DNA from: Aquilaria yunnanensis
Lineage: Eukaryota > Streptophyta > Magnoliopsida > Malvales > Thymelaeaceae
DNA length: 64,000 nucleotides
Assembly (NCBI GenBank): GCA_039654915.1
Contig: CM077598.1
Span: forward strand, 72,506,041 to 72,570,040
Direction of reading: 5' to 3'
Part shown: positions 35,360-47,246 of the stretch, one piece after another
Layout of the letters: the number at the start of each line of letters is the position of its first letter
Position numbering within the stretch: position 1 is the stretch's first letter
The notes under the pieces: generated by a model
The model's database searches: none
Told to the model about the DNA's origin: nothing
Seen by the model: the letters and a program-made list of their open reading frames with translations, nothing else
Made by a program: the position numbers and the translations under genes

Positions 35360-35530
35360 AGGCCACCTCGAGGACACCAAGAGACAGGCTATGGCTGAAC
35401 AGCCCATGACTTTTGGGCAAGAGGTGTATCTTCGGTACAGGCTTTGCCTCGGAGACACCAAAGAATAGGCCAAGGCCGAACAGCCCAGACCCTCGGGCAA
35501 AAGGTGCGACCTCGGAACAGGTTATGCTTC
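35360..35530. repeat. E1 two-unit tandem repeat upstream of antisense promoter
   Basis: Two diverged units with a period of about 81 bp, starting near 35366 and 35447. Each contains CACCAAGAGAC- or CACCAAAGAAT-like and GAACAGCCC blocks. E3 has matching units at about 52850-53010. Non-coding as far as can be seen. Confidence 0.6.
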
Positions 35531-35595
35531 CCAACAAGACTCCCAACGGCAACCTCGGAAAGAGATGCAAACCGAAGTCTTCACTTCGGCTTTCC

Positions 35596-35606
35596 AGAGG
35601 GGGGCA
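35596..35606 (+). other. E1 polypurine tract
   Basis: AGAGGGGGG then CA, two bases (TG) before the 3' LTR start at 35609. E2 (GGATGGGG) and E3 (minus strand, AAAGGGGGG) have the same GGGGCATG junction. The two spare bases here and the two between the 5' LTR and primer binding site fit trimming of two bases from each DNA end by integrase. Confidence 0.75.
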
Positions 35607-35608
35607 TG

Positions 35609-36476
35609 TGATAGCCAAAGGCTGTCGCCTCAATCTGGCCGAATACCCTGCCACAACAACGGCCAGAAGAACTGGCGCTTCCCGGGAATAGGTGGAATCA
35701 TGCACCTCGGGAGATAGCCTGAGAGCTCCGAGCCTCGGCACGCCAGTAAAACTTGAGGACTCCATTCGCCCCCCAAGGTTGTGAACAACGCGCCTTCGGA
35801 AAAGTGGCACCAGACATTGCTGCCCGAATATGATATCCCCGAAGGCGGAACCCCCTGGAACTGGGAACCCCCGAACTGAGGGTAGGCTTCCCGAAGAGGC
35901 TCTGTCCGAACTAGAGGACGACCTCGCCCAGGGACCTCGGGAGTACGGCAGGCGCATTTAAGGAAGCATTTAAGGAAGCCTCTGACACGTCCCACCACAG
36001 ACGTAAAAAGTCGCCCTGACGCGCAGACGCCATCAGAATCATATCATGGCCCGTCTCAGCACAAGGCTCGAGGCCATCTAGTTACCAACTATCTGTCCCC
36101 TACGCCCAGATGTTCAGGAGCATCCGACCGCACACGTGTCATGATCTGAACGGGCTAGGTATTCCTATATATACAGGAAATAAATACTTGACAGGAGGTT
36201 GGCAGGACGGATATACAGCTCCCACACCCTGAGAAAACACCAGGCGAGACTTTTTCTGCCTTTCTCTTTGAGCTAGTGACTTTCTCCTTCTTCCGGCCAC
36301 CACTGACTTGGGCGTCGGAGGCTCCGCCCCCGGAAAAACACTCCGGGGGCCTCCTAACCCTGTTTACCAGCTTTTCAGGTACTCTCCTTGGGGCGATCCA
36401 TCTTCCAGGCGTTCTTCCTCCTAGAAGTCTCCTCAACAATCATCATGACTCACAACGATGAGGCCTTGGGCCATCA
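35609..36476 (+). repeat. E1 3' LTR
   Basis: 868 bp, the same length as the 5' LTR. Differences seen by eye are single substitutions near 36208, 36330, 36402 and 36440. Followed by the GTTTC duplication. Confidence 0.95.
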
Positions 36477-36481
36477 GTTTC

Positions 36482-36583
36482 TTTCAATGATTCCCCAGCT
36501 GTATTTGTCGATTCTCCCTAAGACTCCTTCAGGGATTAGATAACCTTTCAAACAAGGATTTCCCTGAGGGCAACTAGAGAAAC
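36482..36583 (-). mobile_element. E5 5' LTR, fragment 2
   Basis: 102 bp of the E5 LTR trapped between the right duplication of E1 and the start of E2. No other feature. Confidence 0.65.
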
Positions 36584-37348
36584 TGATAGCCGAGGTGCCC
36601 ATCACTGGCCGAGCTCCCAGACCTGACGGAGTACAGACTTCGTCAGAGGGAAACAGCCAGCCGAGGTCGGAAGGATGAACGATCCCCCTGGCCTAATGTA
36701 AGGAATTCGCTTCCTTAGGAAATGGTAGGACCAACCTTGGTAGAGTGGTCAGACCCTCTTCAGAAATAGAAGTATCCCTCGGAGGACCCATTCTCGGGGA
36801 ATACATTCCCCGAAATGTTAGAGTAACCTCAGAAAGTACGAACAAAGCATTTAAGGAGCCTTTGACACCTCCCATAAAAGTTGTCCCCCAAGTACATTCT
36901 GAAACGCTATCACTGGAGCACGCCATCAGAGGGACGCCTCGATACGACATTCTCAGAATGCCAAGGCTGTCAACCAGGCGACTTTTACTGAGATAAACGT
37001 CCATTCGTTCCCGGAAAAGCAGGGATCGTATCCCACCGGACACGTGTCGTGATCTGGAATGACCACAAGAGGAAAATGGCTTCTGTACACCTCCTTTATA
37101 AAACACCCAGAAAGCATCCTAGCGGGAAAAGGAAAAAAGTTCTCTTTGAATACACAAAAGAGCACATAATCTAGTTATCTGAAAATACTGACTTGGGCGT
37201 CGGAGACTCCTCCACGGGAATACACACCAGGGACCTCCTGACCTGTGTTTTCTGGAGTATTTCAGGTACATTCCATTGGGGAATCTCCTCCATCAGAAGT
37301 TTTCCCTACCCGTACAATGACACATGATGAAGCCGCCGCAAGCCACCA
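36584..37348 (+). repeat. E2 5' LTR
   Basis: TGATAGCC..AAGCCACCA. G-box at 37041-37046, TATAAAA at 37097-37103 and an ATG at 37317 that opens the Gag frame before the primer binding site at 37351. Confidence 0.93.
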
Positions 37349-40300
37349 ATTGGCGCCGTCTATGGGAACTCTACCCATGTCGCTGTCATGGAGACTCGGT
37401 GCTCAAAGGACAAAGGGATTTCAAGATCCCCCCTCGCACCTGAGACTCAACAGGCGACCACTCTGCCTATGGCAGTAACTTCTATGATGGAGGACGATCA
37501 TCCCGTAACGGTAACGATGAGCTTCCTACGGGATTTCCAGCGTTCTATCGTTGCCGAAATCACTCAGCAGCTTGACCAGAGGTTGCCCCAACCTTCACCC
37601 AGTCAAAGAGCCTCACCCCCGACCATTCATCGGGAAAGAAGCTCGCGATCTACTCACCGGAGTTTAGGGAGTGGAGACTCCCTTGACACATATTCAATAG
37701 ATGGTTAACCCGTTGAAGCGCGCCCCACCAAAGGGGGAGCCCCAAAAGAGACCAGGGCCTCCTATCAATGCAGCACATCCCCTTACCGGAGGTCCCCCTC
37801 TCCCCCTCGCCGGAGTCGTTCCCCAAGGTGAAGAAGAAATTCGCCACTACCAGCAAGCACACGACGGAAGGAAAGAACCAGCACTGCTGCCCTTATGGAA
37901 AGGATCCTGGGAAGGCTGGAAAAGGTCGAGAAACAGATCTCCTAAAAACCAGTCTGGTCCCGGTTGTCCGACTCCTACACCGGAGAGGAGTCGCCTTTCG
38001 TACGTGAGGTAGTAGAGGCGCCTATGCCCAGTGATTTCAGGGTTCCTCGCCTGGAAACATATGACGGCCGAAGTGACCCCCAGGCGCACCTGACAAAATA
38101 TAAGCGAAGTATGGTGCTCCATGGCGCGGACGACGCCACGCTCTGTAAATGCTTTGAGGTGACACTCTCAAGACCTGCAACAGCGTGGTATGGCTCTTTG
38201 CCCCAGGGAAGTTTGTTGAGCTTCCAAGAACTATCTACTTCTTTCACCCAACAGTTTATTGGTAGTAGGCCAACTGCCAAAATGTCAGTGCAAATATTTG
38301 ACATAGCGCAGAAAGGAGGGGAGACCATGCGCGACTATGTTGAAAGATTCAATCGAGAAACACTGAGTGTACCAGATTTTTGGCCGGAAATTCGCATCCT
38401 GGCAATGGTCAGAGGACTGCGGAGGGCCTCCCAGTTGTTCTAGGAGTTCTCCAAAGACCCTCCAGAAACTCTTGGGGAATTTTACAGAACAGCCGAGCAA
38501 CACATGACGGTCGAAGAACTCATAATGGGAGGACCTAAGGGTGAACACCCTCGCACCGAAGGGCCTGGCCATCAGCCACGCCAGCAGAACGAGGGAGAGC
38601 GGCCTCGCAGGCAAAGAGGAAAGAGGCCCATGGCATTCACTCCATTGAACACCACAAGAGCTAGCATTCTAATGGCGCTAGAAAGGCAAGGGACCACAGT
38701 CCTAAGGCCAAAGGCCATGACCCCGGAGAATAAAAGGAATATGAAAAAATTCTGTCAATTTCACCGGGATCATGGCCATGACACTGAAGCCTGTTACGAG
38801 TTGAAGAAGTACATCGAGTCCCTGATCAAATAGGGTCAACTTCGGCGATATCTGCGGATGCCCTCTCCAAAAGGGAGAAAGGAAGAGCAGAGGAGAGCGG
38901 ACGATGAAGAGTATGACTCAGATAAACGGCAGGACCGAAGTCCCCAGAAAAGTCTGCCACCCTTGGCAGGGATTATCCAACCAATCACTACTGATAGCCA
39001 AAGGCTGTCGCCTCAATCTGGCCGAATACCCTGCCACAACAACGGCCAGAAAAACTGGCGCTTCCCGGGAATAGGTGGAATCATGCACCTCGGGAGATAG
39101 CCTGAGAGCTCCGAGCCTCGGCACGCCAGTAAAACTTGAGGACTCCATTCGCCCCCCAAGGTTGTGAACAACGCGCCTTCGGAAAAGTGGCACCAGACAT
39201 TGCTGCCCGAATATGATATCCCCGAAGGCGGAACCCCCTGGAACTGGGAACCCCCGAACTGAGGGTAGGCTTCCCGAAGAGGCTCTGTCCGAACTAGAGG
39301 ACGACCTCGCCCAGGGACCTCGGGAGTACGGCAGGCGCATTTAAGGAAGCATTTAAGGAAGCCTCTGACACGTCCCACCACAGACGTAAAAAGTCGCCCT
39401 GACGCGCAGACGCCATCAGAATCATATCATGGCCCGTCTCAGCACAAGGCTCGAGGCCATCTAGTTACCAACTATCTGTCCCCTACGCCCAGATGTTCAG
39501 GAGCATCCGACCGCACACGTGTCATGATCTGAACGGGCTAGGTATTCCTATATATACAGGAAATAAATACTTGACAGGAGGGTGGCAGGCCGGATATACA
39601 GCTCCCACACCCTGAGAAAATACCAGGCGAGACTTTTTCTGCCTTTCTCTTTGAGCTAGTGACTTTCTCCTTCTTCCGGCCACCACTGACTTGGGCGTCG
39701 GAGGCTCTCCCCCCGGAAAAACACTCCGGGGGCCTCCTAACCCTGTTTACCAGCTTTTCAGGTACTCTCCTTGGGGCGATCCACCTTCCAGGCGTTCTTC
39801 CTCCTAGAAGTCTCCTCAACAGTCATCATGACTCACAACGATGAGGCCTTGGGCCATCAACTACTGGGATACCCTCGGCGGAGAGAAAAAGAAAGATGAG
39901 AGAAGTCTCCATCATGGAGTACGGGAGCTCCCTGCGAAGGCTCACCCGTAGGGATGGGTCTGTAATAAAGTTCCCTCACGATGACCCCCTCCTTGTGATG
40001 GCAAGGATAGGGAACTGGGACGTCAAGAGAGTGCTCCTCAACGACGCCTCGAACACCGACGTCATTTTTTCTCATCTGCTGGGTAAATTAGACATCTCAA
40101 AAAGTGATCTTAGCCCAGTCAGTTCCCCCAGCTTCGGCGTCGGACCATCTGAACTTCCAATCCTTGGGTACATCGACCTGCCTGTGATGCTGAAAGGGGT
40201 CTCACCCAAGAGCAAAGAAGAGTTAATCGCCTCCAGCAGGACAAGATTTATAGTCATCGATGTACAGTCAGCATATAACGCCATTTTGGGAAGACAGACT

Positions 40301-43300
40301 CAAGGCAATTTTCACATTCGGCCTGACAGTCACCTTCGCCACCGAAGACGGAGATGTTGAAATCTTCATAGATTAGGCTGAGGTTAGGAAAGTCTTCACA
40401 AGGGCCAGGCAAAGCCCGACCAAGATCCAGGTACAGACTTTGGCAGAAGGAAAAAAGGTCTTGATGGATGAAAAGGCAACGGCAGAAGAAGCGGAAAGCC
40501 TCGAAAAAATAGAAACAGAAGATATAGAATTGATCACTGGCCAAAACACCCGAATTGGGAAGAAACTGGCTGAAGGGGACAAAAAGAGGCTTGTATCCTT
40601 TTTGTGCATGAACAAAGATCTATTTGCTTATTCGCTGAAGGATATGCCTGAGGTTGACCCCATCATAATCCAGCACAATCTTAGAGTACAACCACACGTC
40701 AGACCAGTTCGACAGAAAAAACAGAATCTATCAGCTCACAAAAAGTCCTTCGTCAAGGCCGAAGTTAGTCTCCTCATTGAGGCCGGGGTAATAAGGGAAG
40801 TAAAATACCCCGAATGGCTTAGCAATGTGGTTATAGCCACAAAAGAGGGAAGTGAAAAGCTCCGAATGTGCATCGACTTCCAAAACTTAAACGATGCCTG
40901 CCCAAAAGACTCCTACCCATTACCGGCCATAGATCAGCTGGTAGACGCAACTGCCGAGTACAAACTGCTTAGCTTCCTCGATGCCTTTAGCGGGTATCAT
41001 CAGATCCGAACGAACCCCGAGGATGAGGAAAAAATGGCATTCATCACAGAGATAGGTGCTTACTGCTATGTCAGAATGCCCTTTGGGCTCAAAAACTCAG
41101 GAGCCACCTACCAAAGACTGATGAACAAGGTATTCGACGCACAGATCGGTAAGAACATGGAAGTGTACGTCGATGATATGATAGTCAAGAGCAAAGTGCC
41201 CAATAATCATATCACCGACTTAACCAAAACCTTCCAACGACTCCGAGAGTTCGACATTCGCCTTAACCCCGAAAAGTGTGTGTTCGGGGTAAACGCAGGA
41301 AAATTCCTCGGGTTTATGGTGTCAGAAAGGGGAATAGACGCTAACCTTGAGAAAGTGAAAGCCCTGCTGAATTTTCGGACACCTACGTCTATCAAAGACG
41401 TACAGAGGCTTACCGGGAGGATCACCTCCCTAAGTAGATTCATCTCCAGGTATGGTGACCGATGTCGCCCGTTTTTCAAAGTACTCACCAAAGTCTCCAA
41501 GGAAGGTGGTACCTCTGGAATCCGAGAACATCCATGTAATACAGAATGCCAGAAAGCCTGGGGAGAGCTCAAAAGTTATCTAACTCGGCTCCCTACACTT
41601 TGGCAACCTCGGGAGGGGGAACCTCTCATCCTTTACCTCGCAGTCACTGAAAAGACGGTGAGTTCCCTCTTAGTGAAAGAAGAGGGTGGGAAACAATGGT
41701 CGGTGTATTACGTAAGCAAGTCCCTGCATGGCCCCGAGACAAGGTACCCGTTGCTCCAAAAAGCTATCTACGCGTTAGTACTGGCGGGTAGGAGATTGCG
41801 ATCCTACTTCCAAGGACACGCCATCACCGTACGAAGTAATTTGCCCCTGCGAGGTGTGATAAAAAAAGTGGAGCATTCGGGAAGACTCCCAAAATGGTGC
41901 ATTGAGCTCGGTGAATATGACATTACGTATGAGCCTAGAAGGGCAATAAAGGCTCAGGCACTTGCAGACTTCATTGCTGAGATCCCCGAGATTGAAAAGA
42001 CTGAAGCACTCGCGGGAGGTAAAACAGAAACTAATCCAGAATGGAAACTCTTCGTCGATGGAGCGTCAGGCGCAGAGCACCAAGGAGCTGGAATCGTCCT
42101 TCAGGGTCCCGAAGGCATGGAAGCTTCTAAAGCAGTCAAATTCGGTTTTAATGTTACCAATAACATTGCTGAATATGAAGCCCTCATAGCCAGACTGAAA
42201 ATGGCCAGAAAAGTAGGTGTGAAGAACCTTGTGGCCCACAGTGATTCACAGTTAATAGTCCGACAGACAAAGGGAGAATATGCGGCAAAGGACCCAATTT
42301 TGGCTAAGTATCACGACCTCGTTCAGAAACTCATTGAGGATTTCGACTCCGTGCACATAAAGAACGTGCCCCGAAGGGATAATACCCAAGCGGATGCCTT
42401 GGCCAAGGCTAAGGAACCCACCGAAGTGCTAAAACACCCCAGCACAGAGTTAATGTGCATAGAAACCTCGGGGGAGGGATGGCAAAGCTCCCTTAAGAGA
42501 TATTTGGCAACTTCAGAGCTTCCCGACGATCCTAAAGAAGCCGCAAAGATACAAAAGCGTGCAGGAAGGTACTTCCTCATTGGGGAAGAGCTGTACAGAC
42601 AAGGCTACGCAAGCCCTCTACAAAGATGTATAGGCGAGGATGACGTCAAAGTAATACTTGAAGAAGTACACGAAGGAGTGTGTGGCTCCAATATAGGAAC
42701 GGACGCCTTCGCAGGAGTAATACTCCGCCAAGGTTACTTTTGGCCTACCCTAAGGAAAGACGCAAGGCAATTCGTCCGAAGATGCGACAACTGCCAAAGG
42801 CACGCCAGTATCCAAAAGCTACCCTCGGAGAGAATAAATGCAATAGACTATCACTGACCCTTCACCGTTTGGGGCATTGACCTCATCGGACCTCTCCCAA
42901 ATGCCCCCGGCGGAGTAAAATTTTGCATCGTCGCAGTGGACTATTTCACTAAGTGGATAGAGGCAGAACCGCTAGCATCAATCTTGGTGAAAGACGCTAA
43001 AAAATTTGTATGGAAAAACATTATATGCCGATTTGGCATTCCGAGGGTAATAGTGGCCGATAACGGGACACAATTCATGGATAAGGGGTTCCAGGAATTC
43101 GTGGGGGACCTTGGCGTCAAGATACATTTTGCCCCAGTGGCTCACCCTCAGAGCAACGGGCAGGTCGAGGTATCTAATAGAACAATAAAAGATGGCCTGA
43201 AGAAAAGGCTAAAAGAGGCAAAAGGGAAATGGCCAGGAGAGCTCCCAAGTGTGCTGTGGAGTTACCGAACGACTCCCCGAAGAGCCACGGGAGAGACTCC

Positions 43301-43713
43301 TTTCTCGCTCGTATACGGGACCGAGGCCATTATTCCCAATGAAGTCATGCAGCCCTTGGTAAGAGTACAGGTGTTCGATGAAGGAGGAAATGATCTTGGA
43401 CTGAGAGCAAAACTGGACCTCCTCGAAGAACACCGTAAAATGGCCAAGTTAAGGAGAAAGGCCTTCCAGCAACGGATAGCACGCACCGCCAATTTACATG
43501 TAAGAAAAAAGGAGATAAAAAAGGGAGACCTTGTTCTCCGAAAGGCCGAGTTCGAACAGCGAAGGCCATCAGAAGGGGTACTTCGGGCAAATTGGAGTGG
43601 ATCCTATTTGGTTCTCGATGAAGTCTGCCTAGGGTCTTTAAGTTGGGTAATATTTAGGGAGTGGAGTTGAAGAATACTTGGCATTCAGACTCTCTGAAAA
43701 AATTTTATACTTA
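37317..43713 (+). pseudogene. E2 gag-pol, broken and interrupted by a solo LTR
   Basis: Gag begins at an ATG in the LTR (37317) and loses frame soon after the primer binding site. It resumes at 37388 (METRCSKDKG block). The gag core is at 37964-38443 and ends at a TAG. The zinc knuckle is near 38755-38800, followed by another TAG (38831). A solo LTR separates it from the protease (39865-40360, active site altered to NDASNTD). A short deletion near 40325 shifts the frame. RT to integrase is open from 40440 to a TGG-to-TGA change at 42855 (YVDD at 41165-41176; both RNase H domains present). It then continues 42936-43670 with the integrase DNG and QVEVSNR blocks. A frameshift precedes the end at 43713. 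It cannot make a functional polyprotein. Confidence 0.9.
38992..39859 (+). mobile_element. E1-family solo LTR inside E2
   Basis: 868 bp, the same length as the E1 LTRs and differing from the 5' LTR of E1 at about 4 positions. Flanked by a perfect duplication ACTAC at 38987-38991 and 39860-39864. It splits the E2 frame between gag and protease. The rest of that element was lost by LTR-LTR recombination. Confidence 0.95.
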
Positions 43714-44079
43714 AACATTTTTTTGAAGAAAGCTGGTAAGATACTCCTCCCCGAAGTCGTCAGTAAAATACATGAGGAATTTGCCCTCGTTATCGAAAGA
43801 GTGCACCTTGATGATTCTGCATTACAAAATTCCTTACTAAGCTTAAAAACCCGTCCGAACATGAAAGAAGTTCAAAAAGGTTCATTCCGAAAGATAAGGT
43901 GTAGGTGTTTGCCAAAAGTGCACACTTAGAATCGTACCAGCTTCTGATAAGGCATATTCGGGAGAAAGAACGGAGAATGAAGAATGGAGAAAAAAATTCT
44001 TCATTAAAAAATCCTAAGGCAAAAAATACAAAGAAGGAAGAAGAAAGCCTATGACTGAGCAAGGGTATCCGACATTTCG
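43714..44079. other. E2 spacer between pol and antisense gene
   Basis: No coding match. Unlike E1 and E3 it lacks a clear palindromic array. Only isolated TCCGAACATG-like motifs are seen near 43854. Confidence 0.5.
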
Positions 44080-46511
44080 TCAAACATTATCATCTCCAGA
44101 GGTCTCAGTCAAAGACGCAAGCCGAGCCGGAGGAAGATTGAGGAACTCGACTTTGGACCATGAACATTTGGGCTCTTTGGGAAAATCCAAAGCAGACAAG
44201 TGAGAAATGTCAAGCCCAGGGTGCCGAGCGAGGACCTGGTGACGAGCCAAGCAAAAACCATCTTGGTAAGACGTCTTCGACATTTGCTCACTACTGTCCT
44301 TCTCGGCGCCAAGAGCCGCCAGCTCAGCTTTTAGCGCGACAATCTTCTCCTCCAGCTTCCTCTTCTTCCTACTCATCATCTTCTTCTTCTTCAGTGATGC
44401 AATCTCAGCTTGGAGATCGGCATTCAAAGCGAGTGATTTCGCAAGATTCTCGCCGTCTTGAACGGTCTTCTTCCGAAGGGCCTCATTCTATAAAGAAAGA
44501 GTCACGCACTTTTAGCCGAGGTCTTCAACCTTGGCTGAGAAGTCAGTAAGAAGCTCCTGCCTGCTGGACACAACCTAGGCCTGAAGACTCCCAAGATCCT
44601 CCTTCGCGATTTTGTTTAACTCGCCATATTTTAGGGCATATTGGCCAAGAGACTCCTTCGTCTTTCGCAGGGAATCTTTGGACCGAGAGCGGGTCTCCGT
44701 TTGTTTCGCTAACCAGGCACGGAAGTACCCGCTCTATGCCAAAAGCTGCAGAAAATAGAGGCACCAAATAAGTATCGGAAGGCAGTGATGGCTTAGATGA
44801 ACAATTTTCTAAGATACAAAAAAAAGAAAGGATCACCTGAGCAGCGTGCTCGGTCATCCTTACCGCGAGGATCTCTTCGCTGGGACATTCGGTGGTAAGG
44901 GACTGAAAAGTGGCATTAGTCAGCACCCCCGCCGCCATTTGTGGAGCCATTAGCTGGCTATCCTCAGAGAACAAATCCATGTCCTTTGTGAACGTCCAGA
45001 AGGGCTCCCGAAGCACCTTGTCACGCGGAATCCGTGGGTCCCGAAGAGCCCTCTGACGGGCATGAGCTTCCACCCAGGAAGCAGTAGGGGCGTTCTCTGC
45101 AAGGTCATGCCAAAGTTCCATCAAGACATCATCCTTTAGCCATTCATCCAAAAAATTGTAGATGCGAAAAATACTGAGGTTGGTAGTGGAATGGCTAAGG
45201 AACCAACCTCGTGGAACTTCGGAGACGTACTCCTCAGAACCGACCTCCCGAACATCCTCAGTGACATTCTTTCCCTTCCTCCTTCTGCCCTCTTCAAACT
45301 CCTGGGCAGACATTCGCTCTGCTGGGATCTCGGTAGCAAGGGTAGGACTCAGTGTGCCCCCGAGGATGTCAGGGTCCGAAGAAGGGTTCTCGGCGGTCGA
45401 AAGTTGAGCAGAGGATTGATCTTCCACCCCAACTTCGTTCTCGGGGGGAGGAGGAGTGGTAGCCTTGGCCTTCTTGGACTTAGAAGGGCCGGCAGTCGAC
45501 TTCTTCCTCTTACCAGTAGTCTTCCTGCGTACTTGCTCTCCCCGCTTAGCCTGACTGTCAAAGAGTGATTTATAAAACTCGGCAGACTGATCGCCCATCT
45601 TTTCAAAAAGGAAAAATATTAGTGTAAGTCAAAAAGGAAAGCAGATAACAAACCCTGGAAGGTGACTTACTCTCGAAAAAAAACTGATAAGAAATTTCAC
45701 GCTGAAGGAGCATGACTATCTAGGCTTTCTTCCCCGGAAGAATAGGCACGAGCATGCCAGGGTCACCCTTGTGGGCAGTTATCACTCCCAGTTCTCGAAG
45801 AACTTCCTCTGACATAAGATCCCACTTAATGGGAAAAGGGTAGGGTGAACGTGACGGAGCTCCGGAATCCCAGTCCGCTACTGACCGAATGTGTTTGTCG
45901 AAGTTATCAAAATCGGCAAGTAATACTGGAGTAAGGAGCCTCCGGGGATTGACGACGTCGACCTTCAAAGTCCCCGAAGCCCATCTAATAGGCAAATGTC
46001 TCCAAGGCTCGGGGACCCGAAAAAAGAAAAACTTCTTCTGCCACCCTTGCCAACTATCCTTATTGTCAAAGGTAAACATAAACTTCTTACTCCCGGACCC
46101 TCGGGGAAGGAGGTAGTAAAAACCACCCTTCGGGACCGGGTGGACTTTGTAGTATTGCATGAAGAAGAGGAAGTGGGGGTTTATGCCGAACACCCCGCAC
46201 ATGCAGAGGAAAGCATTAAAGTAAGAGTAAGAATTTGGGGGGATTTGGTCCACAACAATGCCGTGGAATTTGCAGAATTCGCATATCATGCGATGAGGGG
46301 GATACCGAAGACCGGCTTTCAATTGAGCTCGGTAAATGGTAACCTCCCCCGAAGAAGCTGCGTAACCATAAGATCCCGGGAGAGGTAACCTCGGTGTGAT
46401 ATAAGAAGGGAGGTAGTACTTGGCCACCCACTTTTTCATCTTTTCCAAAGTAGTGGAACAAGGATAAGCCTCAAGGGGAGCAAGGTTTTCAGAAAGAGGG
46501 CGCACAGTCAT
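44080..46511 (-). pseudogene. E2 antisense gene (four exons, disabled)
   Basis: Same structure as in E1: exon 1 is 46511-45671 (841 nt, identical length to E1) and intron 1 is 45670-45601 with donor GTAAGT but a lost AG acceptor. Exon 2 is 45600-45208, intron 2 is 45207-45097 (111 bp, GT..AG), exon 3 is 45096-44837 (260 nt), intron 3 is 44836-44746 (91 bp, GT..AG) and exon 4 is 44745-44080. Exon 1 has a TGG-to-TAG stop at 45720-45722, and exon 4 has a stop near its start. Blocks kept include KAGLRYPPH, PKGGFYYLLPRGSGSKKF, a K/R-rich patch (KRKKSTAGPSKSKKAK), LREPFWTFT and GFCLARHQVL. The coiled coil is shorter and K/E-rich. Confidence 0.85.
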
Positions 46512-47246
46512 CTATGGAGTTGGACTTAATGAAGTCGGATTTGAAATTTTTCAAAAAATAAGAAAAAGAGAGATGACTTTGGGAGAAATAGAGGAACAAC
46601 GACAAACCACAAAAAAGGAACACCCACCAAAGACTTTGCTAAAACCTGGGCTGTGAAACACCGCTGCAAGGAATCACTAGAGGTCACTCTACTGTAAGAA
46701 CCGTCGCTAGAAAAAGAAAAAGGGCAAGAAAAGGCTCTAGAACAGACGAGAGTTAAGACAAAAAAGTGAGACAAAATGGGATGGAAGGTGCTTATATAGA
46801 CCGAAGAAGGATAAGTTAAACGTTGTCATAATCATCCTTTGAAGATGTAACCACCTCATTATTACTCCTTGAAGGCGAAGAGGTGCGGTTGACGTAACTA
46901 GCATAGTTGTTTCGCCATCCAACAGCGTCCACGTGTCACACAGCGCGAAGAACCAAGGCACATCCCTTTAACATCATGAAAACCCAGGCACGGTTACCCA
47001 TGACTGACACGCCTGGCCAAAGGACACGACGATTCACAGACTCATGGCAGAAAAAGCAAAAAAGAAAAAAAGTAACGTGCATTCCGAGGACATCAAGAAA
47101 ACTAGAGGAGGGTACCTCGGCTCCGAAGAGACGCCTTCTGAAGCAAGGCAACTTTCCAAGAAAAGTTTCAGCCACCAGGTCGGCAAAAGGGACCTCCTTG
47201 AAAACATAGCCGAAGCCCCCGCTCCGGCTCTCCAGGATGGGGCATG
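46512..47246 (-). promoter_or_regulatory. E2 antisense promoter region
   Basis: On the minus strand: CACGTG at 46930-46935, then TATATAA at 46792-46798 (131 bp between), then a leader of about 280 bp to the ATG at 46511. The remaining part up to the 3' LTR has no recognised coding frame. It ends in the polypurine tract GGATGGGGCA just before 47247. Confidence 0.65.

Larger units (their letters stand above)
25373..36476 (+). mobile_element. E1: young, near-intact Tat-type Ty3/gypsy retrotransposon (11.1 kb)
   Basis: A complete element with two 868-bp LTRs (25373-26240 and 35609-36476) and a perfect target duplication GTTTC at 25368-25372 and 36477-36481. The LTRs differ at about 4 positions by eye (about 0.5%). 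The order is 5' LTR, primer binding site, gag-pol in a single frame (one internal stop), palindromic repeat array, four-exon antisense gene on the minus strand, antisense promoter region, polypurine tract, 3' LTR. It is inserted in the 5' LTR of E5. Confidence 0.95.

Noticed and set aside
45097..45207. Extra coding segment in the E2 antisense gene compared with E1
   Set aside because: The 111-nt stretch has GT..AG ends at the same position as intron 2 of E1 and E3, and E4 has a 111-bp counterpart. It is an intron that happens to stay open in E2.
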